Assembly: GCA_002224055.1 (NCBI GenBank)
Contig: AZLU01000027.1
Coordinates: 108,830-172,829, forward strand
Length of the DNA stretch: 64,000 nt
Direction: 5' to 3'
Origin: Pezizomycotina sp. ARF18
Lineage: Eukaryota > Ascomycota
Position numbers and translations under genes: made by a program. The notes under the pieces were generated by a model. It did not search any database and was not told where the DNA came from. It saw nothing but the letters and a program-made list of their open reading frames with translations. The first letter of the stretch is position 1. Each line of letters opens with the position of its first letter. Shown here piece after piece: positions 1 to 12,725 of this stretch.

Positions 1-700
1 CCAGCCTTCGAGTTTTGCAGCGTGGAGGTTTGGGCGTAATAGCCGTATAGGGTATTGAACGACCTGAATCTTTTCTTGATTTCAGCTGTCTCAACAAGCT
101 AGTGGACGGTTGAGGTGGATCGTCCATTCTCCCCAGAAGCTGTGAGTGGACTGATCAAGGGAGAACTTTGTGTTACCAAAGTTCGTACTGCGACATAGAA
201 GGTCTTTAAGTTCTATGTCCTCGTCACGTGTCCAGCTTGTGGCGATGATGTTTCCAATGATGGGTAGGCAGTGACGGGTAGGTTGTGACGGCAGAGCCGA
301 AGTGATATACAGACGCTTTGCTTCAAAGGTTTGCTATACACAGCGATTTGAGCATGTTATAATCCTAGTAAATCTTGTGTTCGTCAAGATGGTAAAAATA
401 CAAGTCCTGGACCGTTTTTCTTCCTTCGGCACGTCGCATTCCGTTTTTCGTCGTAGATCAGTCTTTGAAGCTTCCGATATAAGCAAGAACTTGCATTTGC
501 TAGCCCTTTCGCTAATAGAGGAATACTGGAATGTCTGGGTTGGCGGACTCGAAAACCGCTAGCTCCTTGGGTACTTTGAAGTCCTTGCGGTCTCCGTTAG
601 GGATTTAATGCCGTATGGTGCTTTGTGTCCCAAGAAACACACAAATACTGAGTTCGCTTCCATCAGTATAGGGAACATATAAAACCGTAGAGTATATAAG
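1..700 (-). pseudogene. Unrecognised coding relic running off the left edge
   Basis: Read on the minus strand from about 690 down to about 215, one frame keeps a protein-like composition (for example DRKDFKVPKELAVFESANPD near 560-500 and TVQDLYFYHLDEHKIY near 400). It is interrupted by several stop codons. A second frame continues from about 235 (DEDIELKDLLCRSTNFGN) and a third near the edge (KKRFRSFNTLYGYYAQTS). The stops are of the kind that single C-to-T transitions make from CAA, CAG or CGA, which fits repeat-induced or ordinary point decay. I do not recognise the family. The forward-strand reading of the same bases looks like a shadow. The 5' end would lie near 700 and the remainder left of the window. 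It could be an old gene or part of an unidentified element. Confidence 0.3.
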
Positions 701-3100
701 AATGGCACATGCATCTCGAGCTCGAGGACAACATGCCTAAAAAAAAGAAAAGAAAAAAAAAGAGGGCTTGTTCATGTATTTGAAGACATACCATGATGGC
801 CATCGGCACTAAAATCCAAGATAGAGCACCTGCAGCGGTCCATTGATTCAACCGGTATTTCTTTCTTTGAGATTACCTCGAACAGACACTTTGCCAGCAG
901 GTCGTCTTGGAGTTTACCGGCTTTTGCTGCGAGGGTTCCTGATTCCTCGGGATGATTTTGAGTGTTTGCTTGCTCATCCGGGAGCTATAAAAGCGTAGGG
1001 TCATTAGATATGGGCAAGCAAAGGAGCAAACCACACGTAGAAGAAGCCAGATGAGAAGATGAAAGGTTCGAGCATCGTAGTATTGGTGAAATAGTTGAAA
1101 GAAATGAAAATAAGATAAAATTACTGTCAAGACTTTTCGTCAGTTGCTGTCAAAGAGTGACGCAAAAATCATATCAGATCAGGCAGTGAGTTGCCGAGAG
1201 GTGGAGGTTGAGTAAGGAAGAAATCGGATCAGGCAGTAAAGGGTGGCTCCCCTCTTTTTTCTTTTTTGTGCTGTATCTGTATGTGCTTGCTGGTGCGTAT
1301 GGGATATTCGAATGTGCTTTAAGTATAAGTATTACCAAGCAGGATAATACTTGAAATGGACTTTAATTGGAATGCTGGCGGCGTCTGCCCGTTTCAGGAT
1401 ATTATCAAAGGCGTTCCTTCTCAAGCCCAAAGTAAAGTCCCTACGGAGGGGATAAGTTTGTCGCGCCTCTTCGCTCGGCCTCAGTCGTAAGGTATCTCGG
1501 GTGGTGGATGGCGGCCTCTGGGGAGGAGGTAGCAATCGACAGACGGTACTAGCATACTGATACCTTAGAAACCTCAATGTTACAGATGCGCACTTCGCAT
1601 CTCTACATGTTCAATCTACAATCTACATTCTCTGTATCAAGTATCGTTCAAACTCATGTCTAAAAGGCTGCTCCATTGCGTTTCCAATAGATCGAAGCCT
1701 TAAATGCGAAAATGGTGCCTTTTGCTTGAGTAGATAGTCTTATTAAGCTTCGAGGCAAACCTTTCCCTCTATGATAGATTTGATAAATTATTGTCAAGCT
1801 TCTTAGTGACTTTTACAATGATGCTACATATCATAGACTCAACGTCAAATCTTTAAAGAAGTCTCGCATTAGGTTTTATTGAATACTAAAAGGCCGTTGT
1901 ATTACTTAGTCCTCGGTTACAACAGTGTACTATACCGAGATAAAATGGCTATTAATATTAATCGGAATAATCCACTGGCGCCTAACATAATCAAAACATT
2001 ATGTTATTTTTTAAATATTGAAAGAGAATGTTCGTAATTTAAACGAATGTATTACTGGTACTTAGTGGTCTGGAGACCCCTACATGGAGGTTAATTAATA
2101 TCAGGTATAAAACTACAAGCTATATATTTATTTGATATCAGAGGTCTTTATCCTTTAACTTAATCCCCTAATAAATATAATCACACTGCCTAAGGAATCA
2201 AACGCTGCTATTATACTCCGTAATATAGATACAAACCTCCAGGTATAATCTGTTTATACGTATAGATTTATCCACGGGAAGATTCTATAGATCTGAGCTC
2301 TCTATATATATGTTCTATTCGTTTTGTGGCCTAGAATTCATGGATATAAGTTGATATAAGCATCATCTTTGTTATAAGAGTTTCCAAAGGCTTGTATTAA
2401 AGCAATTTTGTGCTATAAAAGTAAAATACGCTAAATTGATACTTGAATATATTTGAAAAGTAAGGGATTTAACGTGGCCGAATTACGCCGATATAGTGAT
2501 ATAATCGTTGAAGCTAAGTTGACCAAGTACACATGTGGCTGATCGAAAGAGAAGCTTCGAATCCTGTACCACAATGTGATATTAGCTAACTTGAGTTACT
2601 ATAGTGTCACTTTATTGTTACCCATAGGTGTTGAGAGAATTATATAATCCTTAGAACTGCGACTCAAGTGCACTGAACCTATGTCAACCACCACCACCAA
2701 AATTCTTTTAAGCATGTATAACTTATGTCCTGACATTTTGGACATATATATCGTTAGTGTCCCTTAAATTTTTTTAAAAAAAAATTTAGAAATTGATCAT
2801 TTGGCAGCCTTTAATATCCCTATTGATTATTATAGATATTTGATATCAATAAATGACGCCTGAATCTTCTCCAAAAAAGAAAAAAAAATTATATAAAAGG
2901 AGCTTTACCTTTGAGTGATATTGCTCTACGGTCACGAATGTTCTTTATTACCATTAAAAAGTCTCTAGGATGAACGGAGCGCACCAGGAATACCTATATG
3001 ACTCTTGACCTAGTTAGGTACATTTGGCCTAACTGTGGCACAGTTTTATAATAGCAATACTATATTTTAAAGATGCTCTCAAATCTATTCCGTTGCATGT
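700..3100. other. Gene-free AT-rich stretch
   Basis: No defensible gene. A minus-strand frame at 1577-1332 (81 codons) has a mixed composition but no recognisable motif. From about 1600 to 3100 the sequence is AT-rich with stops in every frame, and it contains a T7/A9 inverted stretch near 2768-2785. Nothing else stands out. Confidence 0.5.
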
Positions 3101-6100
3101 CTTAGTAGCGGTCTATTCACAATAAGTATCGGGTATATAGGCCCGCCCGCCGGACACTTCTGGTGCATATGCACGTGTAAGAAAAGGCGGTTTCCTTTGT
3201 TCCCTCTAAGTCAAATATGCTCATGTATTATTTATTTTTTTGATTTTTTATTTTCAAAATATTGTTTCATTTCTACCCAGGTAACCCGAGAGCTCGGATG
3301 CGCTACCCATGTTCTAAAGCTGCAAGTACATACGGTAAGCGTGGACTTTAGAAAGTAAAAAAAAAAAAACACGGGGTAGCGTAGACATCCGGGGCGCGCG
3401 CCAGTAGCCTGCTGCATGTCTAACGTGCGCGTGCGCGTGCTTGACGCAGGGAAAGGAAAAGAGACAGGTGCGAAACGCTGACGAGACAGTTTACTGGGGT
3501 TCTCCGCATTTTCTTTTCGTTATCGATAGGAACCGGAGCCGTCGGGTAGCCAGCCAGCCAGCCAGCGCAGCGGTTAACAAGCATGCGCACGTTTTTTTTC
3601 CGTTTTTCATTTTGTCTTACTACGTTAGTGCATGCGGAGTAATAAAAAAAAAAAGAAAAAAGGAGGAAGAGGCGCGCGTGGTTCATCGTGCAGGTATCTT
3701 ACATTAGCTGTTCAAGTATGCACGATAATATCAATACATAAAGGGAGCCCGATAGAACGGACGGAGTGTAAAGCAAAAGATACGTAGGTGGAGAGGGTTC
3801 GGTGTGTAGTATATGCAGGTGGTTGTGTGTGCTGGTTACTAAGATAATTCAAGTCAGTCAGGTGAATGTGGGGACTTTCTTTCTGAAGGGAAATCTGGCT
3901 GGGTGTTTGCTGGTGTTCTGTCATTGGTTATCGTGTGCAGAGGTTTTGGGAGGAGCGATCAGCGCTCGGGAGTGTGGGAGGAATTCAGATGCAGTGTACA
4001 ACATGCATGTTCTTTTTTGGGCGGCCCATAGGGCGGAGTGCCGTCGGGAAACATTAAAAAAAAATTCCCTAAAAAAACAGTGAAAACAGTGAAAATCGTG
4101 ACCAGAGGGCATTTTACCACTTTATTTCACTACCAAAAGCAAGATTCTCATTGTTATTTACTTTTTCCTTCCATCTAATAAATTTTAATATGCAAAACAC
4201 GTTGTCAAGTCTTTTTTTTGGGGGGACTTTTTTTCATGGATGACTTTTTGACGTATCAAATTCTTCGTTGTCAGGAGAGTGCCTCACCACTGGGAGGAGT
4301 ACATCCCCTATCAGGATAACTATAGTAGGAATGTATGTAGCTAGGCTTTCGGGAACCAGATCAAATTTTGCAGACAAAATGCAAAATGCATGCCATGTGG
4401 CATATCCGTTGTAGGACAATGTCTACGATTCTTCTCTTTTTTTCCCTTGATATTCTTTTTCGGTGAGGCTTTGGAGAGAACTCAAGGGCACTTTTAAGAA
4501 TTCCTCCCGTTGTACACGACATTATCGATACCAACGCCTTAGAAAAAAAAAAAAAAAAAGAAGAAAAAAACGGTTTCATGATAAAAATATCTTCTTTTTT
4601 AATATCGTCACCTTGTCATAGGATAGACGACGTGTTCAATGGGTAGTAATCGATAAGCAGATGTTTCGTGTTGAAGAGAAAAAAAAAGAAAAAATTTTTT
4701 TCTCCATCTCGTGCGTTTGTGTGCTTTTGCTGCGTTTCTGCAACACACCATATGGAGACAATATATTCTAGGTTTTCAGTATTTACACCCATCGTCATGG
4801 CCCATGCTCAGTGGGATCTCGTGATGATCGTGAAAATGTTTTGATCAGAAGAGCCTTTTGACTTTAGAATAAGGGAGGAAGAAACTTTTTGGGGAAAAGT
4901 GGTTTGAACGGGTAACTGAAGCGAGAGACGAAGGACTAGCCTCAGAAAAGAAAGTGCCAAGACAATCTTTATTAGTAGCCAAAGCTTAGAGCTTGAGCTC
5001 TCCCTATATATTAAAGAAGCTATTCGTGATATCCCGACGATGAATTTTTTTTTTTCTTTTTTCCGTCCTATGTTCAATAGATACTACTAGTAAGGGTTTA
5101 GTTAAGGGAAGGAGGTTTCAGTATTATCGATATTTAACACTATCCGTTATCTTAAGCCAGGGTGTTTCGGCAAGTTAATCGATAATGCACATGTCAGTCA
5201 GTCAGTTGCTATATCGACTGTGTTCATCTGACCTTTCTTTTGACAACAGAGACAGCGTATGTCTGGAGTGCAGCAAATCAACGACCACGTTTCCCCGGAT
5301 TGATCCGTAACAAGAGAGACTCAGAGCTCTAGATTTTCAGATTTAGGAAAATTTATTAAAATTAGAAAGATGGGGTGGTAATTAGGATTATAGTAAATAA
5401 TGTCCACGATACCCCCCCTCTGCTCCTCCTCTCTGGAAAATCCTATCCGTCTGAAAATGTATGTATGTAAATAATAAAGGAAATGTAAATAAACACCTGT
5501 CCTGCTGCCGGTTGCATGGGACAGCACGATGAAAAACAAAAAACCTCCGATCGTAAGTGGGTGGTGCTTTATCGATAGGGTAAGTGGACGATGGTGGGGA
5601 AACTTTGTTACGTCCCGAATGTACGAGGAAGGGAGGATTAGTTACGCAATAGGCTGGGGCGCGCCGCGTAAGTAGGGAAGAGCGTTCATAGGCTATAAAT
5701 TTACTATGGGGACAAATATTTCAACCTACCACGTGTTGACATTAAAGAAGCAGGACATGTGTCCAACTATTAATTATCAATTGCAGTATATTTGCAAACG
5801 TGGTCAAGGGAGACGAAACAACGAAAACAAAAATAACGGTGAGAAGACGTCATGTGCACCGAATTGTATACCAAAAATAATTGAGGATAAAGAAGAAGGA
5901 TAATGTCTACAACCTGTTTTATGACGTTAGTATAAACAAGAAAGTACTCTTTATCATTTCTGCCCACCTAGAGCTCGCCAGAAAAACGTGTCGAAAAGTG
6001 GCGCTGATTGGCGAGCAAAAAAGCGGAGAGCCTTCTTTGACCAAAAAACGAGGTTCAGCTTAGCGACCAGAGCCTACGATACACGTACGATAGTAGATAC

Positions 6101-7403
6101 CACTGCTAGTATTTTGGAGGCGTTTTCCTTTGAATTCCAGCCTGTCCGTCCAGCCCTGCACTAGAAAGGCTGAGCTGAGAAAGTAGCAGCCTTCCTTAAA
6201 CTGAGGGTTGTTTTGTGGTCAAAGGTCAATTCTACTAATCTAGTGAGAGGGGGGCTCAACTGAGCACTGTGTTTCGGGAACTCTTACCCAGATCCTGGCT
6301 TTTGGAAAAAGAGAGGTTCATGATACCTAAACCGCTGACTTACCCGCAAATTTCAGCGCCTTGAAAAAAGGGTATTATCGTGATACACCCACTTGCACTT
6401 GGGCGAATATGGATCCCATGCAAGAACAGCCAGTCCTACCCAGCCAGCTGTAAATGTTCATGTAAAATTTAAGAAAAAGCAGGTAGAGTGCAGAATATGA
6501 AAATTGCTACTATGCCCATGAATCCATAATCATAGGGGAAATTTTGAATATTTTAGCCGAAAAATCACAATCCATGATCACGGCCGGCCGCTTTTGTTAA
6601 TTATCCTGATTTTCGTAAAAAAAAGAGGGATAAAAAATTATCAGAATAACACGGATCGATATTTTGGATCGCAGAAACAATTAATTCACGAAAGTTATTA
6701 ATCATTGTCTATTATATTATTATTTACGATCGTACGAAACTAGCGAAGGTTGCGACGATATTGCGATGCTGCAGGAGAAGTTACTCTGAAAGGACCTAGG
6801 GGGAAATCTGATCTGTTAGTCATCGTCATACGCTTACGATGATGATCAACAAGGCGTAGGATTCTTTACAAATCTTCCTATTCACTATACATCTAGATCC
6901 GCCTGAAAGAAACAGATATTATTCCTTTGGGCTCCTTTTACCCTAGGAGATCTCGCATTTTTGGTGCAAATTCAGGTCTATTTTGCCCATGGCTTCGGTA
7001 ACTCCTCTGGGCGGGGGCTCGTGAAAAGAACCGGATCGTTGCGGTCCGCACAATCTATGACGTAACTGGAGAATTCCTCTCACCGCCGTCGCCGAATGAT
7101 CCTAGGCAAGTGCTCACCTAATCACTCCCACCACTACCTCTCCTCGTGCGAGGAATTTACGGACAACCCCGCTGAGCAATATATTAATACAAAAGGTTTC
7201 TCCGCAAATAACAAGATCTTCGCAAAAAGTATTAATATTATTATACCCTTGTAACCCTAAGACTTTGCATTCCTGAATATCAAGGATTTTCAATCTCATA
7301 AGGCAGAGGAATATCACCAGCAATAATACCTTGGAGTCAGATATTACCTTGTATCCCCGTTGTAACTCTCCCAGCGGCTAGTTGCACTCGCACAAGGTTT
7401 TAC

Positions 7404-7424
7404 TTTTTTTTTTTTTTTTTTTTT
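7404..7424 (+). repeat. Poly-T run, 21 nt
   Basis: Uninterrupted T homopolymer, one of many such runs in the window. No flanking duplication is visible that would mark it as the tail of a retroposed copy. Confidence 0.95.
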
Positions 7425-7920
7425 GCCTGGTCAAGAGCTCAGCAAACGATCATCACATCTCTTTACCACGAATGGATAAAATTGTGACTTATTTACTTTT
7501 TTCTCCCCCTTCTCTCTTCCTGTTTTTTTCGTTGCCGATGGTGATAGACCGACGGCCGGAATGAAAAGACGGTGAAAGAGCGGAGAACTCTTATGACTTT
7601 CCCGGCCTTGCATCGTTGAGCACACCGGTTGACCGGTGAACTAGTTAGGTACCTGTTTGAAATGATTTTTTTTTCCCCCTAAAACACGATTTTAGCTGGG
7701 GCCGAATAAGATTTTGAGACGTCCTTCCTTATATTGAAAATTTTTTTCCTCCTGCACCACGACGTGATGATGCAGCGGCGATACGAATGATACTATGCGG
7801 TGTTTCGTCCTCATAGGGCTATATCGCACAAAGCCACTACGCCACTGCACAATTACCTTTCATCATCGTCATATGACATGCTGTCTCGAGGGTTTCGCTC
7901 TTTTCATCGAGGCGCATAGT

Positions 7921-7945
7921 AAAAAAAAAAAAAAAAAAAAAAAAA
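7921..7945 (+). repeat. Poly-A run, 25 nt
   Basis: Uninterrupted A homopolymer in gene-free sequence. No recognisable element lies upstream that would make it a retroposon tail. Confidence 0.95.
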
Positions 7946-10900
7946 TCTTTTATATTAAAATTTAGCAATCACGAAGATCCGAGTTAAAGAAAGAGAAAAG
8001 AGAGGGGGAAAAAGGTGGTAAAGAAGCTATTTTCAATATTAAACATTTTTCTATATACCGCGAAATTTGGATAAAACCCTGGATCGTCATATAGTTAATA
8101 GCTTATACCCGAGATATTATTTTGGGGGCGAGGTGGTGGGGGAAAAGAGAGGAGAAGTATAGGATATACGACAGTATTAAATTGAAGCGGAGCAGTTATA
8201 ACAATAATTTAACTTCTCGGCTGCCCGGGCGCATAATAACCAGCACCTAATGGCGGGAGTGGGAGTGTGAGGCCCTCATCCCTTACATTCGCTAACACTA
8301 GCTTCACCAGCTTCCGACACCAGCTTACGACGAAAAATAATAATTGCGTTATACGTTAAGGAGGCTGTCACGGGTTTACGGGCCTAGGCCCGCGCGAAAA
8401 AAGCAGTTGGTGAGAAAATTCGCACTAGAGCTACTAGAGCTGAGACAAACGGTAGATCGTCGTTTTTGACTGGAGCTCACATATAAATGAAATTAAACGA
8501 AAAAAAAAAAAAAAAAAGTCCAGAGGAAAAGCTATCGCGCTAGTGTGAGGAGCTTAGAGTAAGTGTGCTCGTTGGTGTTTGTGACAGTGATAGGGGCTTT
8601 GGCATATATAAAGGAGTCCATGTGATCATGTGAAATGCCATCTGATAGGGCTGAGTGTTTCTTTTCTTTTCGCTCCCCACGAGATTTTCTGTTATAATAG
8701 TTTAAAGGGTCTCGGGACTCGAACATTTCGAAAATCTTCAAGCTAACGAAGCGGTCGCGCGAAACCATTCGCTACTGAGATATCTTTTTCTTCACGCCCC
8801 GCCCCTTTTCTTCAGTGTGGGAAGCCTTTCATGAAAAAAAAGAAAAAGTGAAAAAGCGGTCGAAGTTGGAAAAGTTCTCGATGTACCCATCTTCCAAGGG
8901 TACAAAGCTGTGAATTCCCACGTTGTCGGAGTTTTTATTCGTCGCCTCTGATCGAGAAGAACCCTTGCGATTATTATTAGGGATACAAAGAAGAGGGTGG
9001 TGTTGTTTCCAATAATGGGAAAAATTTGAGGCTGTGGTGGTGGTAGTGCTGTTTTTTGCTGTGAGGTGCTGGCCCTATAGGAAGGAAGATCTTGTGAGGC
9101 TAACGTGGGAAAAAAAATACTACTAAATTAAAACAAGAGGAAGAGCAGCCCTTCTTGACAAATCAGTCACGAACAAATCAGTCTCTGTCGTTTGCTGTTC
9201 TACAGCTTTAGAAAAAACTCATGAGATATCTAAAACTCCGCCTCACAAGAGAAAAGAGAAAAATGCAATGTTCCAGTGAATAACAATCATCACTGAAGAC
9301 ACCCATTTGATAAAGCAGCTAATAGCTATTTGCAAATGAAAAAGAAACCGTGTTATCGTAAGCAAATATAGTAGATGCTAGAATACCTTTCTATGATTAC
9401 GGAGGATGTCGATATGGTTCATCGACTGGCTCCTCGGTGTCTCCGCAGAATCGACTCGAAAAAAGAAAAAAAGAAAATGAGTTCAAGGATCGCGCGAAGG
9501 ACATGAGTCAGCTTGCGGGGTTCTTCAGAAAACAAAAAAAAAAGTCCAAAGTACTGAAATGGGCTATGTAGGGCTTTTTGGACGCACGAGCCGTGCATTT
9601 TAAAATCCCGGTGACCCGGCTTTTTTCTTCGCGATAATCGAAAATAATCACATTAGAAAAAGGAAAAAAAAAAAAATCTATGAAATCTCTTGGAAACCTC
9701 AGACTCATGATCCCTTCGTGGATCTTTTGGAATAATCATCATCCTGCAGTTGATTTTAGCAAAGTTCTCTTTCTTTTCTATATACTGTCAATCATCCGAA
9801 TTTATAAAAAAAAAAACTCTTCAAAGAGATGACAAAATCCCCCTATATTTCTCCGCTTTCGGCTAATATAGAAATAAAACAGAATAAACTGGAAGAAGTG
9901 GCTTAATAGCTCCAAAGCAGTAATTACTATTAATAATAAGGCAAAGCCACTGTTTATATTGGGAGTCCCTACCTAAAATAGGAAAAAAAACGTGGCTCTT
10001 ATTTTATTTTTATTTTATTTTAGAAAACAAAAAAGGAAAAATATTTCTTTTGGTTTCGTTTCTCTCGCTTGTTTATCAGTGAGGGGAAAGGAAATCAGCC
10101 TAGTAGGGCAGAAGGGCTGATCCTCTTTTTGCTGTACGACGATTTCTCCCATGGCTGGCTGAGATAGTCAAAGGTTCAAAGTCGGACTGCTTTTGCATGC
10201 ATGCTATACTTCCTAGGCAAACATTTTCTGTTTTCTGTTTTGTCTAAATACCACATTGTCTGCATCTCGAGATCCTATCGGTGTACGATTATCTATTTCT
10301 CGATACGCAGTATATCGTAGAATGTGGAGTCGTATTGGTGTTGGGAATGCTCTTTGCAGAAAAAAAAAAAAGGGACAAAAATGATAACATTTAAAAGGGC
10401 CTAGATTGGCTTGAAAAGAATCCCGAATGGCGTCGCACGGCAGAGATATGTTGTTTCTCGGAGAGCACAATAATGCTAAGTACCATGTATAGGTTAGTTG
10501 ATGAGTTTCATACTATATTGACAATACTTCTAGACAATAAAGGAGGTGTTCGAGATCGTAAAAAGCGAGAGGGGTTTAGCAACTTGACAAGGAGCATTAT
10601 ACAACATATTCTCCGTGCTTCAAAGGGGTTATTCTGTGTGACACAACTCCCCATGCTTCTCTCTGCCCTAAGGTATACATCGGCCTAGTTATTATCTCCA
10701 CGTCTTATCTTATATATCCTCTCTGAGACGCTTCTCGCCTTTTTTTTTCTTCTCAAGCGAATAACATCTGCTACAGATATATTAAATGAAAGATCTAAAA
10801 ATATACTTACTTATTCGGAGATACCTCATAGTATTATTAGAAATCAAACAAGTAAGCCAAAAAATAATAGGAAGAAAGCCCTCGAAAACTCGGGACCTTT

Positions 10901-12179
10901 TCCGATTCAAAGGAAGCAACAAGACTGGTCAAGTTCCTGATCCTAATTTTCCTTTTTTGCAAGGGGAAAGGATGCGATAATAATGTAACATGGAGCAACA
11001 ATCGCAAGTATGTTACTCGTTAAACAATATATTACTAGTGAGTAATATTGACTCGAGTATTTCTTTCGCTCTTTCGCCACCGTTCAAGGATCAAGGCCTT
11101 GAAATACCCATTCGTCGAGTCTCTCAAGGCATCCAAAAGAAAACTCCAGGTACCACAGTAGAAAACCCACACACGAATAACTGTTCAGAAAAAATGGCCC
11201 AACCGGATCCTTTAGTTCCCTTAGGCAGCGAGCCGTTTATGGAAATCGCTCGAACTTTTTATAATATCGCCGATAGAAAAAAAAAAAAAAATACGAGCCA
11301 AGTGGAATGGAAAAGACAGCCACTACCGTCTGTGGCACCAAAACTGTGGCGTTGAGGACTATTTGTTTGATTTACACAAGTTATAGCTGATTAGAGCTTT
11401 GATCAAAGCCAGGTTTCCCACTCCGGAAATCGAATGCCCCAGATTCTCTGAGGAAACGCTAAGAAAATTCGAGGCCTTCTTTCCTACTTATCGATAAGTA
11501 CATGTCAAGCGTTACTGTGTGGAGTAATAAAAACCGAGGCAAATTATATTTCTCACAATTGCCGGCCTTGAATTCGTCCACATCCCCGCCAAATTGCAAA
11601 AGGGTTCATGAATTATCGCTGCCTCCGGGAGAGAGAATTGTCTCGGTTCCAAACCTCCGTTTTTGACTGACGTATACATATCATCAATTATCGTAAAAAA
11701 AAAAAAGGATTCAATTCACGTTTAGGCGAATAGTGGTATCGAGGAAGTAAAAGAGCTATTTTAGACATTTTTAAGTTTTCTAGAAGATGTCGAGAGAAAA
11801 GAAGCCGTGGAACAGCAGCATCGGAAATTGAGAAATCCCTCTTGAAGAAATTACGGGGTGCATAGCTCTCTGCAGACGAGAGCAAGAAGACAAAGGGGAG
11901 AAAGAGTATATACCTCGGGCTCTTTCGGAGCGCAACCGAGGACTATGGGCAGAGCCAAAAGAGCGAAAGTAAGACTGAGGTAATACCTACATATGCAGTA
12001 TGGTATCACAAGGGAAATCTGGAGGGGTCTATAGAAAGCTCCGTCGTGTGTAAATTGCACTCACTCGTCCAATCTGCTATAGGGCTTTTGTCATTATAGT
12101 CCTTATTTTTGGTTTCTGGGTAATAAGAGTAACGATAACTACACATTTTTCCCTTAGGAGGTTCAATATCGCATGTGCG

Positions 12180-12725
12180 GACTAGTTCGTTCCTTCCATC
12201 CCGGACGGACCTCCGTCCCCACCTGCTACTCCACGGCTATTTCGAAAATTGTGTTCAATGCCAATCTGGCGAAGAATGACCAGAACGGATAATCGCCGCC
12301 GCTCCGGACGAGAACAAAGATAAATATGGCCGGGAGAACAAAGAACAGGTGTGGAATTTTCGTCCAATGTCCACATTCTTATTGGTCTTATTCCATCGGA
12401 CGGCAAACGGACCACCGGATTCATTCCCGAAGTTTCTGGGAGTTCGAAACACACATATGGAACAAGAGCAACGTGGAAAGGTCTGGTTCCGCTCAAGCGA
12501 AACTAAAAAGGCCAGTAGGAAAATCCCTAGTGTGTGTGCTACTCTCAGCGAATAGCCGTAGCTCGGGCTTACCGCCAGAAAAAAAAAAAAACCAGCTTGA
12601 TGAGACTCTATTATATGTACCCCGTATGCAGCCAATAGAGGACTTGAGTTGCTAAAACACTTATCCGCCCTCTCCGATACGGCCAAAAACATTTTCGACA
12701 AAAAACATGTGCTATGGTACAATCA
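12180..12725. other. Open frames on both strands, orientation undecided
   Basis: This patch is unusually open. A minus-strand frame of 155 codons (12722-12255) overlaps another of 104 codons (12496-12182), and forward frames of 109 and 68 codons cover the same bases. Composition is more even than in the surrounding AT-rich DNA, so an old coding exon is possible. I see no domain, no convincing splice sites and no way to choose the strand, so no product is proposed. Confidence 0.25.

Larger units (their letters stand above)
3100..12150. other. Long intergenic region, no gene recognised
   Basis: About 9 kb in which all open frames are short, overlap on both strands and contain homopolymer-coded runs of K, F or S. 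A GC-richer patch at 3360-3720 carries a GTGCGC repeat (3423-3440) and a CAGC repeat (about 3549-3568). A forward frame of 121 codons at 10990-11355 is the longest here, but it has no motif and ends in an A-run, so I leave it uncalled. Pure A or T runs lie at 7404-7424, 7921-7945 and about 8500-8518. Confidence 0.5.

Noticed and set aside
3549-3568. CAGC tandem repeat as part of a minisatellite family
   Set aside because: A single short microsatellite with no related copies seen elsewhere in the window.
3420-3707. Two 88-codon frames on opposite strands
   Set aside because: They overlap almost exactly, are rich in homopolymer-coded residues and CAGC/GTGCGC repeats, and have no motif or gene-like context.
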